Assembly (NCBI GenBank): GCA_030625695.1
Contig: DAOUQK010000244.1
Location: 1 to 5,846, forward strand
Length of the DNA: 5,846 nucleotides
Source of the DNA: Paracoccaceae bacterium
GTDB taxonomy: Bacteria > Pseudomonadota > Alphaproteobacteria > Rhodobacterales > Rhodobacteraceae
Direction: 5' to 3'
Shown here piece after piece: positions 1-5,846 of this stretch. Position numbers and translations under genes: made by a program. Under the pieces are notes generated by a model that did no database searches, was not told the origin of the DNA, and saw only the letters and a program-made list of their open reading frames with translations. Numbering within the stretch: position 1 is the first letter of the stretch; every line of letters begins with the position of its first letter.

Positions 1-1125
1 GCCGGTCATCAACAGGACCGGGCAGAAAATTCTGGCGAAATCGAACACCTCGCGGGGGTTGGTGAAACACCTCAAAACATCGCGGTAGGTCGCCACCGGT
101 ATCGCTGCCATCGAGCCCAGCAACGCCGATTTTACCGCCTCATCCGCGTTTGGCCCGGCAATGATTCCCACCACATCCGGCGCGAAATCTGCTGGTGTCT
201 GGCCCGCATCAAGCGGCTCCTCGCGCGAATGGCGAAAGCCATTACGCGTCTCCTCGCTGGCTTCGGACATGCCAGTACAGCCGCCCGCCAGCACCAACCC
301 GGCCAGCCTTGAACCATGGCGCATGGCGAAACTGGTGGCGATCCACGCGCCATAACTTAACCCGCAAAGGATGATCTTGCAGGCATGAAACGCCTCCGCA
401 ACCGTCAGGATATCGGCACAATAGGCGTCAATTGTCGATGGTTCAGGCCCCAGTTCACTGTCGCCATAACCGCGCAGATCAAGGGCGACGCATGGGATAT
501 GCGTCCCCATTGCCGACATTTGCGCGTCCCAATTGCGGCGATGGCCGCCGATACCGTGCAGGAAAATGCACAGGGTGTCGGTGTGTGTGTCGGTCTGCTC
601 AAGGCCCGCAGGGGCGACGTTCATGGCAAGGCGGGGTGACAAACCAATCTGCCTGAAATCAATTTTCGCCGGGGCAGAAGGCGACAACACAGGCGTGGAT
701 GGGTTGGCCTTCAACGTTGCCAAAGTCGCCAACCCTGCCTCAAATATCGCCTTGGTTCCGGCAGCAATATCATCCGCGCGCGCGGGTGTTGCGTCAATTT
801 CGGCCTGCCATGACAAAGCTTCACCACCTTCCGGCCCGGGCGTGACCGAAAGCTGCGCGTGATAAGATTTAGCGCCATCAATCCCCTCTAACGCCGTATA
901 TTTCATGACACGGTCGCTATGGCTAAGATAGGTCAGTTGCTCCAGATAGGTCTTATCCTCGCCCCCCGCCGCAAACCTTCGTCGGGTCTGCCCGTTTGGC
1001 CCGGGCTCAGGTTTCATCCAGTCAATCGCCGGATGCCAGGGGCGGGTGAAATCGGCCACATAGGCCCAAACGGCTTCGGCCGAGGCCGTTGACACGCCCA
1101 AACACTCCACGGTTCTACGCGGCAT
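1..1125 (-). CDS. SRPBCC domain fused to alpha/beta hydrolase (3' end outside window)
   Basis: The frame stays open for 375 codons from the ATG at 1125 to base 1, so the C-terminus is missing. Residues 1-140 look like an SRPBCC/polyketide-cyclase-type ligand-binding domain: the opening contains ASAEAVWAYVADF, followed by YLEQLTYL and a YHAQLSV strand. A Pro/Ala/Ser-rich linker (about 138-153) leads to an alpha/beta hydrolase: oxyanion-loop motif HGIGGH (190-195), DLRGYGDS (216-223), and nucleophile elbow CGLSYGAW with Ser257 in GLSYG. The last residues, PVLLMTG, are the strand that normally precedes the catalytic Asp, so Asp and His lie beyond the edge. The start is firm: the upstream gene's TAG is in this same frame four codons upstream of the ATG. 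By context it may hydrolyse a ring-opened intermediate, like NicD (N-formylmaleamate deformylase), an inference. An enol-lactonase or thioesterase role is equally possible. Confidence 0.85.
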   Translation of the reverse strand, partial: MPRRTVECLGVSTASAEAVWAYVADFTRPWHPAIDWMKPEPGPNGQTRRRFAAGGEDKTYLEQLTYLSHSDRVMKYTALEGIDGAKSYHAQLSVTPGPEGGEALSWQAEIDATPARADDIAAGTKAIFEAGLATLATLKANPSTPVLSPSAPAKIDFRQIGLSPRLAMNVAPAGLEQTDTHTDTLCIFLHGIGGHRRNWDAQMSAMGTHIPCVALDLRGYGDSELGPEPSTIDAYCADILTVAEAFHACKIILCGLSYGAWIATSFAMRHGSRLAGLVLAGGCTGMSEASEETRNGFRHSREEPLDAGQTPADFAPDVVGIIAGPNADEAVKSALLGSMAAIPVATYRDVLRCFTNPREVFDFARIFCPVLLMTG

Positions 1126-1132
1126 GGGAATG

Positions 1133-1136
1133 ACCT
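1133..1136 (-). promoter_or_regulatory. Weak ribosome binding site overlapping the upstream stop codon
   Basis: On the minus strand, AGGT lies seven bases before the ATG at 1125 and shares its first two bases (AG) with the TAG stop of the acyl-CoA dehydrogenase-like gene. The match to the Shine-Dalgarno consensus is short. Together with the 9-base gap this suggests translational coupling to the gene before it. Confidence 0.45.
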
Positions 1137-2418
1137 ATGCCGGGCGCCACATCGACACCCGTGTCGAAGCATTATCAGCCGAGATATGGTCAATCTCGTC
1201 CATGTCATACAGCGTCATAACACTCAGATAATCCTCCATAATCTCGGTAGTAAAGGGCAGCATCAGCGCACCACTGCGGCTATCGCGATACATCCGTTCC
1301 AGCGGCATGGTCTTTAACATGGTCTGCCCGCCACAGGTTCGGATCGCCAAGGCGGCCAGTTCCTGAACCCCGTCCATCACCGCGATTTGCGACACATACA
1401 TACGCATCACCTGTTGCTTAGTGGGGAAACCCTGTGCTTCCATCATCACCCTAAGGAAGTTGGACCGCATCAGGGTCAACTGCTGGAACATCTTGCCAAC
1501 ACTTACCCGCTTGGTCGGATACACCCGCCGGTCAATCGGTGGCTGGCCCGGTAAATCCCCGCGCAAATAACCGACAGTGAAATCATAGATGCCCTGTGCC
1601 AGACCCATGTTGGCTGGCGACAACATCGCCATCATGGTCGGCCAATGCGGCAAGGTTTTAACAAAAACCCCGCGTGGCATCATCAGGTCATCCTCGCTCA
1701 CGAACACATCCTTGATGATCAGATCGTTGCTGGCCGTGGCCCGCATGCCCAACGGATCCCATTCGCCAACAATCGCCAAACCCTTGGCATCCGCAGGCAC
1801 CGCGAAATCAAGGCAATCTTCGTGGCGCGGGGCGTGGCCTTCAAAATGCTCGGTACAAACCACCGAATAATAATCGCAATTCCCCGCCAGCGAGGCGAAC
1901 TTTTTGAACCCGTTCAACAACCAGCCACCATCAACCTTCTTGGCACTGGTCTTGATCGGTTCAGACGTCCAGTTGGTGCCGCCTTCGGAAATTGGTTGTG
2001 AGAATATCGCCTTGTCTTCGACAACGCGGCGAAATTGCCGTTCGCGCATTGGTTTGAATGCGGCACGTTCATTGTCCGTCAGATTGGGCATGTCGTACAT
2101 ATACCGCGACCAGAGCATCGCCGAGGTGTGCATATTAAAGGTAATCGCCGTCGACGCACAGTATTTGCCAATCTCAGCACCGATAAGGGCGTATTCGCCC
2201 AGTGAAAACCCGAACCCGCCGTGCTCTTTTGGGATCACCAGCCTTAGAAAACCATGTTCGGCCAGTTCCTCATAGTTCTTGGTCGGAAAACTTGGACCCC
2301 GGTCATTTTCGGGCGCGCGTTCGGCAAACCCTTGTCCCAACTCGTTGATCAACCGCAACATCGCGATATGTTCATCGCTGAAGGTCGAAATGTCGTAATA
2401 GTCTTCAATCTTGCTCAT
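1135..2418 (-). CDS. Acyl-CoA dehydrogenase-family flavoprotein, divergent
   Basis: A complete 427-residue protein with the acyl-CoA dehydrogenase fold. The helical N-terminal part contains ELAEHGFLRLVIPKEHGGFG (51-70). The middle FAD-binding part has SQPISEGGTNW (140-150) in place of the usual TEP.AGSD segment, then GGWLLNGFKKFASLAG (164-179) and DPLGMRATAS (221-230). The C-terminal helical part has RTCGGQTMLKTMPLERMYRD (360-379) and LPFTTEIMEDYL. The canonical catalytic Glu of the YEGT motif is absent; by spacing, Leu387 stands there. The C-terminal motif resembles the subfamily with RDARAASVMAPT-type endings, and more loosely the DszC/HpaH-like flavin monooxygenases that share this fold. 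It may desaturate an acyl-CoA using another base, or act as a flavin oxygenase. An AGGGA ribosome site (2426-2430, spacing 7) supports the start. It follows the NicX-like gene by 18 bases. Confidence 0.88.
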   Translation of the reverse strand: MSKIEDYYDISTFSDEHIAMLRLINELGQGFAERAPENDRGPSFPTKNYEELAEHGFLRLVIPKEHGGFGFSLGEYALIGAEIGKYCASTAITFNMHTSAMLWSRYMYDMPNLTDNERAAFKPMRERQFRRVVEDKAIFSQPISEGGTNWTSEPIKTSAKKVDGGWLLNGFKKFASLAGNCDYYSVVCTEHFEGHAPRHEDCLDFAVPADAKGLAIVGEWDPLGMRATASNDLIIKDVFVSEDDLMMPRGVFVKTLPHWPTMMAMLSPANMGLAQGIYDFTVGYLRGDLPGQPPIDRRVYPTKRVSVGKMFQQLTLMRSNFLRVMMEAQGFPTKQQVMRMYVSQIAVMDGVQELAALAIRTCGGQTMLKTMPLERMYRDSRSGALMLPFTTEIMEDYLSVMTLYDMDEIDHISADNASTRVSMWRPA

Positions 2419-2425
2419 CTAAATA

Positions 2426-2430
2426 TCCCT
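2426..2430 (-). promoter_or_regulatory. Ribosome binding site of the acyl-CoA dehydrogenase-like gene
   Basis: AGGGA on the minus strand, seven bases before the ATG at 2418. It sits in the 18-base gap after the TAA stop of the NicX-like gene and fixes this start. Confidence 0.7.
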
Positions 2431-2436
2431 ATGTTC

Positions 2437-3483
2437 TTAAATCAGATCGCCCTGCAACCTGCCGTTAACCACAACAGCCACGCCATCCAGCGTCACGGTG
2501 CAACGGCGCATCGGCAGGTCGAAATGGCCAAGTGTATACCGCCCCGCGTATTGGTTTGATCCGGTGGACCACAGGAAATTGCCGGCCCATGCGCGCGGTT
2601 CAACCGCCTGCACATCGCCCTTGTCGTAAAGGCGCAAGGATTCCCAACGTGCTGCGGGGTTCACGCCAAACCCCACATGACTAAAGCCATAGGCGTTCGG
2701 GTCATCCCAGGCGGCCATATATTCGCGAAACAGATCAGCATCCAGATTATCGCCGATGATGTCGGTTACAAAATCGTCTTTGATTTCAAAGGTAATCCGA
2801 TCGCGCAGGTAATCCTTGAACGTCAGGTTCATGTCGCCGACGTCCATCACGATCCGCCCCTGAACCGTGTTTTTTCCCGGAAACGCAAGGCATAGCCCCC
2901 CCGGCCAATGTGCCACGCCGCCCGGTTTGGTGGAAAAACCGGGCGTGCCGCCACAAGGCGCGCCCTTAAGATCAACAACCAGATCGGTGCCGGCCTCACT
3001 TGTCACCCGCATCTCGTCTGCGGCTTCAAGCATGGCGATCCCAAGCTCTACTTTTGGGGCCAGATCAGCGGTCGGTTCGGTCCGCTCCAGTATTTCGGGG
3101 TGTTCGTTGCAGATCACCAGAATGCGGGTGCCGGCGGCCTCGATCTCTTCCCACTCTTCGGCGTGGATCAGCCCTTCGACTGTCACATCAACGATGATTT
3201 CGACGTGTTTCAACGCCTCGATCACATGGCGTTTATGCTGGATAGCATTGCACGCCCCGGTGGATTTGACCGGCACAGGTGCAGTTTGCGGCGGGGTTGG
3301 CAGAACAATTGTCGAATACGCGGCCCCCAGATCATAACAGGCTAGCGACGCCAGTTGCATCAACACCGGACGCGACTGGCTTTCGGCGATGATTGCCACC
3401 TGAGTGCCATCCTTGATGCCGTTCAGGGCCAGCACCCGCCGGAACGCGGCAAGCCATTTACCTTCGACAATTTCCTGCATCAT
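2437..3483 (-). CDS. NicX-like 2,5-dihydroxypyridine 5,6-dioxygenase family protein
   Basis: A complete 348-residue protein, about the length of NicX (near 350). NicX cleaves 2,5-dihydroxypyridine with O2 and Fe(II) to N-formylmaleamate in nicotinate degradation; it has the fold of M29 aminopeptidases, so automatic annotation may call this a leucyl aminopeptidase. Visible matches to NicX, from memory: AHWPGG (191-196), VMDVGD (212-217), FKDYLRDRITFEI (222-234), YGFSHVGFGVNPAARW (265-280), GNFLWSTGSN (301-310) and GHFDLPMRRC (319-328). Iron ligands described for P. putida NicX (His265, His318, Asp320) correspond to His269, His320 and Asp322. His107 and His192 also fall at positions conserved in NicX. 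The family is well supported; the substrate is not, because no nicotinate hydroxylase, maleamate amidase or maleate isomerase is in view and the neighbours act on CoA thioesters. The first of two adjacent ATGs is chosen from the ribosome site. Confidence 0.85.
   Translation of the reverse strand: MMQEIVEGKWLAAFRRVLALNGIKDGTQVAIIAESQSRPVLMQLASLACYDLGAAYSTIVLPTPPQTAPVPVKSTGACNAIQHKRHVIEALKHVEIIVDVTVEGLIHAEEWEEIEAAGTRILVICNEHPEILERTEPTADLAPKVELGIAMLEAADEMRVTSEAGTDLVVDLKGAPCGGTPGFSTKPGGVAHWPGGLCLAFPGKNTVQGRIVMDVGDMNLTFKDYLRDRITFEIKDDFVTDIIGDNLDADLFREYMAAWDDPNAYGFSHVGFGVNPAARWESLRLYDKGDVQAVEPRAWAGNFLWSTGSNQYAGRYTLGHFDLPMRRCTVTLDGVAVVVNGRLQGDLI
2919..2945. repeat. Perfect 10-bp inverted repeat with 7-base loop inside the NicX-like gene
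   Basis: Arms 2919-2928 (CGCCCGGTTT) and 2936-2945 (AAACCGGGCG) are exact reverse complements around GGTGGAA. They fall over codons for about residues 180-189, in the stretch GTPGFSTKPGG. The stem is GC-rich, but no T-run follows on either strand, so it is not a standard terminator. It may be a chance product of Gly/Pro-rich coding. Confidence 0.7.
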
Positions 3484-3491
3484 GGGGCTAT

Positions 3492-3496
3492 TCCTT
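3492..3496 (-). promoter_or_regulatory. Ribosome binding site deciding the NicX-like start
   Basis: AAGGA on the minus strand lies eight bases before the ATG at 3483 and eleven before the second ATG at 3480. The spacing favours the first of the tandem start codons. Confidence 0.7.
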
Positions 3497-3528
3497 GTCG
3501 GGCGGAGGCTTATGCGATGTCAAATACT

Positions 3529-3547
3529 TTACTACACGGTTTAGTAA
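3529..3547. promoter_or_regulatory. Candidate repressor operator (19-bp palindrome)
   Basis: In the 116-base gap between the hydroxylase stop and the NicX-like start lies TTACTACACGGTTTAGTAA. Its halves pair at eight of nine positions around a central base: TTACTA with TAGTAA and AC with GT, with one mismatched pair between. Size and symmetry suit a dimeric TetR-type (or MarR-type) repressor. It lies 46 bases upstream of the NicX-like ATG. On the minus strand, a TTGACG hexamer (3566-3571) lies upstream and a TTGACA hexamer (3518-3523) downstream, so it could overlap or abut a promoter, but I see no convincing -10 box for either. No regulator gene is in the window. Confidence 0.5.
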
Positions 3548-3599
3548 GCATTCGCGGCCTCAACCCGTCAAGGATTTCTTTTACCGGTGTCTTGGCGTC

Positions 3600-5846
3600 C
3601 TATTTGCCCGCAGATTCAGTGTGCCGTCCCGGGGCCGCCTTCTTTTGCAATTCAAGCAGCTTCTCGCGGGATTTTTCCACCTCGCGAAACGCTTGCATAG
3701 CACCCGTCGCATACTGTTTTGGCCAAGACTGCTCATTTCGTGCGCCATACCAGGCAGCGGCCTGATTGGTAAAGTTCGGGTTCCACATATGCGGACGTCC
3801 AAGGGCCACCAAATCGGCGCGGCGGGTGTGCAAAATGGTGTTCACCTGCGCGGCTTCAGTAATGGCCCCGACAGCCATGGTGGCAATGCCTTTGACGTTG
3901 CGAATGGCCTCAGACAGATAGACCTGGAACATGCGACCATAGACCGGGTTCTGATCTGGAACCGTCTGGCCGGCTGACACATCAATAAGATCACAGCCCG
4001 CGTCGGAAAACGCCTCGGCTATGGTCAGCAAATCAGCCTCATCCATCCCGCCATCTTGCCAGTCAGCCCCCGAAACACGCACCGACATTGGCCTGCTTTC
4101 TGGCCACACGGCGCGCATGGCGGCAAAGACTTCCAACGGATAACGCAGACGGTTTTCGATGCTGCCGCCATAGGCGTCATCGCGCTGATTGGTCAGCGGT
4201 GACAGGAACGACGCCAGCAAATACCCATGCGCGCAATGCAGTTCCAACATGTCAAAACCAGCGCGCGCCGCCCGTTCGGTCGCCTGCACAAAATCCGCCT
4301 TGATGCGGTCCATGCCGGCGCGGTCAAGTGTGCTGGGTATCTGGCTTTCACCCGGTTCCCAGGGCAGCGGCGAAGCCGAAACCAACGGCCAGTTTGCCGA
4401 TTGGTCAGCAATTGGAACATCCGGCTTTTCCCAGCCAAGTTGCGTTGACCCTTTGCGCCCGGCATGGCCAAGCTGCATCGCCACTTTTGTGGCGGTGTTT
4501 TGGTGAATGAATCCGACGATGTCCGCCCAACCCGCTTCGTGTTGGTCGGTCCACAGGCCGGTGCACCCCTCGGTGATGCGCGCATCGGCCGACGGGCAGG
4601 TCATTTCGGTGAAAATCAACCCGACACCACCGGTTGCATGGCCGCCGTAATGCACCTTGTGCCAGTCGGTTACATTGCCGTCCTTGTCGGCACTGTATTG
4701 CGCCATCGGTGACATGACCACGCGGTTTTCCAGCTGCATTTCCCGCAGTTTAAATTTGGCAAACATCGGGGTTGGGCGTGATTTGGTCAAATCCTCGCCG
4801 GTATCTTTCAGATGGCGCGCATACCATTCATCATCGGCCTTTTCGACAAATTCCGCATCGCGCAGGATCAGATTATCATAGGTAATCGACTTGGCCCGGC
4901 ACATCACAACCATCGCAAACTGGTACGGGTCCATATCCCAGGACCGTTGAATGTGCTCAAACCAACCCAGCGAAACATCGGCATTATGCTGGATGATCTG
5001 GCACGGCGCGCGGCGGTCATCATCATAAGCCTGAAACGCCTTTTGAACGCTGTCTTCGGCATGTTCAAGCAACGCATCCGACAATGAGATCGCGCAATCC
5101 ATCGCCAATTTGGTGCCTGACCCAATGGAAAAATGCGCGCTTGCCTTGGCGTCGCCCAGAATGACGATGTTATCGACAGACCAGTTTTCGCAGAATATCC
5201 GTGGGAATATCCGCCAGTTGGACCTGTTCAGCTTCAAAGAGTGGCCTTCAAGCTCTTGCGCAAAGATCGCTTCCAGCTTTTGTCCGCTATCCTCTTCGTT
5301 AAACTCTTCAAACCCGTGCCCTTGCCAGGTGTCCTCATCCATCTCAAAGACCCAGGTGGAATGCTCGTCTTCGTATTGATAACAATGGGCCACCATGATC
5401 CCGTGTTCCGTCTCGCGGAAGAAATAGTTGAACTCATCCATCTGCCGGGTGGACCCCATCCAGCAGAACCGGTTTGTGCGCATGGTCAAAGACGGCTGGA
5501 ATCCCTCTTTGTAATGCTCTCGTATGGCTGACGTGATACCATCGCTGGCGACAATGACGTCTGAATCGGCAAAACGGGTTTTGATTTCTTCGGGTTTGAT
5601 ATCCACGCCGAACGTCATCCTGATGCCCAGTTCGGCGCAACGATCCTGAAGGATGGTCAATAAGGTCTGGCGCGAAGTGCCACAAAACCCATTTCCCGAC
5701 GCCCGCATTTCGCATCCTTTGTAATGAATCGCGACATCGTCCCAATAGGCAAACTGGTCTTGCATCCGTTCGAAAACCGGCTTGTCCCGACTTAGAAACT
5801 CATCAAGGGTCTCGTCCGAGAACACCACACCAAAGCCAAATGTATC
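3600..5846 (-). CDS. Bifunctional aryl-CoA monooxygenase / OYE-type reductase (5' end outside window)
   Basis: The frame is open from the window edge (748 residues visible). It begins DTFGFGVVFSDETL, matching the segment that in this family follows the N-terminal GxGxxG, so the real start and the FAD dinucleotide motif (roughly 35-40 residues) are missing. The GTG at 5828 is internal, not a start. Visible residues 1 to about 355 are a PHBH-type FAD monooxygenase: NGFCGTSRQTLL, SDGITS (101-106), and ILGDAKASAHFSIGSGTK (229-246). Residues about 357-710 are an Old Yellow Enzyme barrel: RVVMSPMAQYSA, QLGHAGRKGS (458-467), HCAHGYLLASFLSPLTN with the His537/His540 pair, YGGSIENR, and ALGRPH near the end. 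This architecture is that of 2-aminobenzoyl-CoA monooxygenase/reductase and salicylyl-CoA 5-hydroxylase, cytosolic enzymes that 5-hydroxylate an aryl-CoA with O2 and NAD(P)H; the OYE half can reduce the ring. Which acyl-CoA is used here cannot be told. Confidence 0.92.
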   Translation of the reverse strand, partial: DTFGFGVVFSDETLDEFLSRDKPVFERMQDQFAYWDDVAIHYKGCEMRASGNGFCGTSRQTLLTILQDRCAELGIRMTFGVDIKPEEIKTRFADSDVIVASDGITSAIREHYKEGFQPSLTMRTNRFCWMGSTRQMDEFNYFFRETEHGIMVAHCYQYEDEHSTWVFEMDEDTWQGHGFEEFNEEDSGQKLEAIFAQELEGHSLKLNRSNWRIFPRIFCENWSVDNIVILGDAKASAHFSIGSGTKLAMDCAISLSDALLEHAEDSVQKAFQAYDDDRRAPCQIIQHNADVSLGWFEHIQRSWDMDPYQFAMVVMCRAKSITYDNLILRDAEFVEKADDEWYARHLKDTGEDLTKSRPTPMFAKFKLREMQLENRVVMSPMAQYSADKDGNVTDWHKVHYGGHATGGVGLIFTEMTCPSADARITEGCTGLWTDQHEAGWADIVGFIHQNTATKVAMQLGHAGRKGSTQLGWEKPDVPIADQSANWPLVSASPLPWEPGESQIPSTLDRAGMDRIKADFVQATERAARAGFDMLELHCAHGYLLASFLSPLTNQRDDAYGGSIENRLRYPLEVFAAMRAVWPESRPMSVRVSGADWQDGGMDEADLLTIAEAFSDAGCDLIDVSAGQTVPDQNPVYGRMFQVYLSEAIRNVKGIATMAVGAITEAAQVNTILHTRRADLVALGRPHMWNPNFTNQAAAWYGARNEQSWPKQYATGAMQAFREVEKSREKLLELQKKAAPGRHTESAGK

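Noticed and set aside
575..594. GT-rich tract (GTGTGTGTGT flanked by GTCGGT)
   Set aside because: Too short to be a meaningful repeat. It encodes the Thr/Asp/His-rich stretch just before the first hydrolase strand.
385..862. Overlapping plus-strand frames at 385-639, 432-656 and 533-862
   Set aside because: They are antisense to the SRPBCC-hydrolase gene, whose translation shows conserved motifs throughout. The antisense products are low-complexity and unlike any family I know.
1069..1090. 22-bp near-palindrome AACGGCTTCGGCCGAGGCCGTT
   Set aside because: It lies inside the early codons of the SRPBCC-hydrolase gene, in an Ala/Glu-rich stretch where GCC/GAA codons readily create such symmetry. 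It has one mismatched pair per half and no terminator or operator context.
1645..2001. Plus-strand open frame of over 100 codons antisense to the acyl-CoA dehydrogenase-like gene
   Set aside because: It has no recognisable domain and lies wholly inside a clearly conserved gene on the other strand. The same holds for plus-strand frames at 2867-3337, 2908-3345, 3495-3977 and 5133-5531.
3495..3523. TTGACA (-35-like) at 3518-3523 on the minus strand as a defined promoter for the NicX-like gene
   Set aside because: At 16-18 bases spacing the -10 region reads CGACAA or similar, a poor match, and would overlap the ribosome site. It is only mentioned as context for the operator.
3484..3599. Rho-independent terminator after the flavoenzyme gene
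   Set aside because: No GC-rich stem followed by a T-run is present on the minus strand. The palindrome here is AT-rich at its arms and better explained as a protein-binding site.
4193..4585. Second minus-strand frame of 130 codons within the OYE domain
   Set aside because: It is a shifted reading of the same DNA. The frame of the large flavoenzyme carries the conserved OYE motifs across this whole stretch, so no frameshift or overlapping gene is needed.

Overview
The window holds four genes, all on the minus strand and packed like an operon, so transcription runs from high to low coordinates. Both end genes are cut by the window edges. Codon choice, a GC content that looks like the mid-50s by eye (not computed), and the gene families suggest a proteobacterium, most likely an alphaproteobacterium. 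That assignment is an impression and not proven by any marker gene.

In transcription order: (1) 5846-3600, a two-domain flavoenzyme of the anthraniloyl-CoA monooxygenase/reductase and salicylyl-CoA 5-hydroxylase family, with a PHBH-type FAD hydroxylase fused to an Old Yellow Enzyme domain; its first few dozen residues lie outside the window. (2) A 116-base gap (3484-3599) with a 19-bp near-perfect palindrome that looks like a repressor operator. (3) 3483-2437, a homologue of 2,5-dihydroxypyridine 5,6-dioxygenase (NicX), with its metal-ligand motifs intact. (4) 2418-1135, a divergent acyl-CoA dehydrogenase-fold flavoprotein without the usual catalytic glutamate. (5) 1125-1, an SRPBCC (START/Bet v1-like) domain fused to an alpha/beta hydrolase, running out of the window before its catalytic Asp and His. 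The gaps between the last three genes are 18 and 9 bases, and all three lie in the same reading frame.

Together these look like part of a catabolic cluster for an aromatic or N-heteroaromatic acid handled partly as a CoA thioester. The flavoenzyme would hydroxylate (and perhaps reduce) an aryl-CoA, the NicX-like enzyme would open a para-dihydroxylated ring, and the hydrolase would cleave the ring-opened product, as NicD does after NicX in nicotinate degradation. The acyl-CoA dehydrogenase-like protein would supply a further oxidation or oxygenation. I know of no described pathway with exactly this set, and the substrate cannot be read from the sequence. No RNA genes, insertion sequences, CRISPR arrays or clear terminators were seen.
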